NCBI GenBank assembly: GCA_018701055.1
Contig: JABIUH010000276.1
Span: 1 to 5,462 of the forward strand
Direction: 5' to 3'
DNA length: 5,462 nucleotides
Source: Woeseia sp.
GTDB lineage: Bacteria > Pseudomonadota > Gammaproteobacteria > Steroidobacterales > Woeseiaceae
The position numbers were made by a program, and so were the translations under genes. This document shows, one piece after another, positions 5,173 through 5,462 of the stretch; position 1 is the stretch's first letter, and each line of letters opens with the position of its first letter. A model generated the notes under the pieces. The model saw only the letters and a list, made by a program, of their open reading frames with translations, was not told the DNA's origin and ran no database searches.

Positions 5173-5462
5173 GTGAACAAAAACCTAAATACGCGAATTT
5201 GTTTTGGACTAAGCATCTTAATCGGGATATCTGCTTGTATTCCAAACGCCGAGAATTCCGCTGGCAAAGATATTCAGGCAGGCGCCGGGCCCAATATCGT
5301 CATCTTTTACATTGATGATCTCGGTTACGGCGATGTGGGAAGCTACGGTGCCATTGGTGTAGATACGCCGAACATTGACCGCCTGGCCGCAAATGGCATC
5401 CGTTTTACGGACGCGCATAGTGCTGCGGCTACGTGCACACCTTCCCGTTACTCACTGCTCAC
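5173..5462 (+). CDS. Type I sulfatase with export signal, N-terminal part (3' end outside window)
   Basis: This is the beginning of an alkaline-phosphatase-superfamily sulfatase, which hydrolyses sulfate esters using a formylglycine made from cysteine. About 96 codons are visible. After the leader comes NIVIFYIDDLGYGDVGSYG, where D48 and D49 are the usual calcium ligands, then TPNIDRLAANGIRFT and CTPSR at 88-92, the core of the sulfatase signature, with C88 as the predicted formylglycine site. The N-terminus (MNKNLNTR, a hydrophobic core, then ISAC) is a lipoprotein-type signal with Cys22; ordinary secretion is the alternative. The start is set at GTG 5173 because GGAG precedes it by 6 nt; ATG 5161 would add four residues. 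Substrate (sulfated glycan, aryl or choline sulfate) cannot be told from this part. No maturase gene lies in the window. Confidence 0.9.
   Translation, partial: MNKNLNTRICFGLSILIGISACIPNAENSAGKDIQAGAGPNIVIFYIDDLGYGDVGSYGAIGVDTPNIDRLAANGIRFTDAHSAAATCTPSRYSLL

Noticed and set aside
4946..5245. 99-codon minus-strand ORF in the intergenic stretch and sulfatase start
   Set aside because: No recognisable family, a Cys/Arg/Ser-rich translation typical of antisense frames, and overlap with the well-supported sulfatase leader.
5064..5315. Plus-strand ORF starting with TTG and running into the sulfatase
   Set aside because: It overlaps the sulfatase in another frame, lacks a ribosome binding site, and its end turns into the Arg-rich shadow of the sulfatase frame.

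Overview
The window looks like a chromosomal segment of a gammaproteobacterium of moderate GC content. The main reason is gene order and identity. A DEAD-box helicase closely resembling RhlB is divergent from trxA, and trxA is followed on the same strand by rho, which is the rhlB / trxA-rho arrangement known from Escherichia coli and its relatives. The visible Rho keeps E. coli residue numbering and motif wording over 249 residues. The species cannot be named from this stretch; a sulfatase at the right edge would fit, but does not prove, a marine or polysaccharide-using lifestyle.

Layout. Minus strand, 1-944: the N-terminal part of rho, cut by the left edge, with an open in-frame N-terminal extension of up to 65 residues. 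Minus strand, 941-1267: trxA, whose stop overlaps a possible rho start as GTGA. A 259-bp divergent regulatory region separates trxA from rhlB (plus, 1527-2798). rhlB converges on a HAD-family nucleotidase like YrfG (minus, 2795-3472), and the two stop codons share one CTAG. The nucleotidase is divergent from cysQ (plus, from 3522 to 4313). Next on the plus strand come a small DUF465/YdcH-like protein (4390-4605) and a tiny exported protein candidate (from 4613 to 4789). A stretch of nearly 400 bp without a convincing gene follows, and finally the start of a sulfatase with a lipoprotein-type signal peptide (from 5173, cut by the right edge).

Function. The left half is RNA and redox housekeeping: transcription termination (Rho), disulfide reduction (thioredoxin) and RNA unwinding linked to mRNA decay (RhlB). 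The middle handles nucleotides: YrfG-like enzymes dephosphorylate purine monophosphates, and CysQ removes adenosine 3',5'-bisphosphate made during sulfate assimilation, a pathway in which thioredoxin is also an electron donor. From about 4600 onward the region looks more accessory: a small lipobox ORF with a possible frameshifted tail, several short dyads, and a sulfatase.

I found no clear undescribed system, CRISPR array, mobile element or RNA gene. The most interesting points are the Arg/Asn-rich Rho extension with its overlap with trxA, and the possibly broken small exported protein ahead of the sulfatase.
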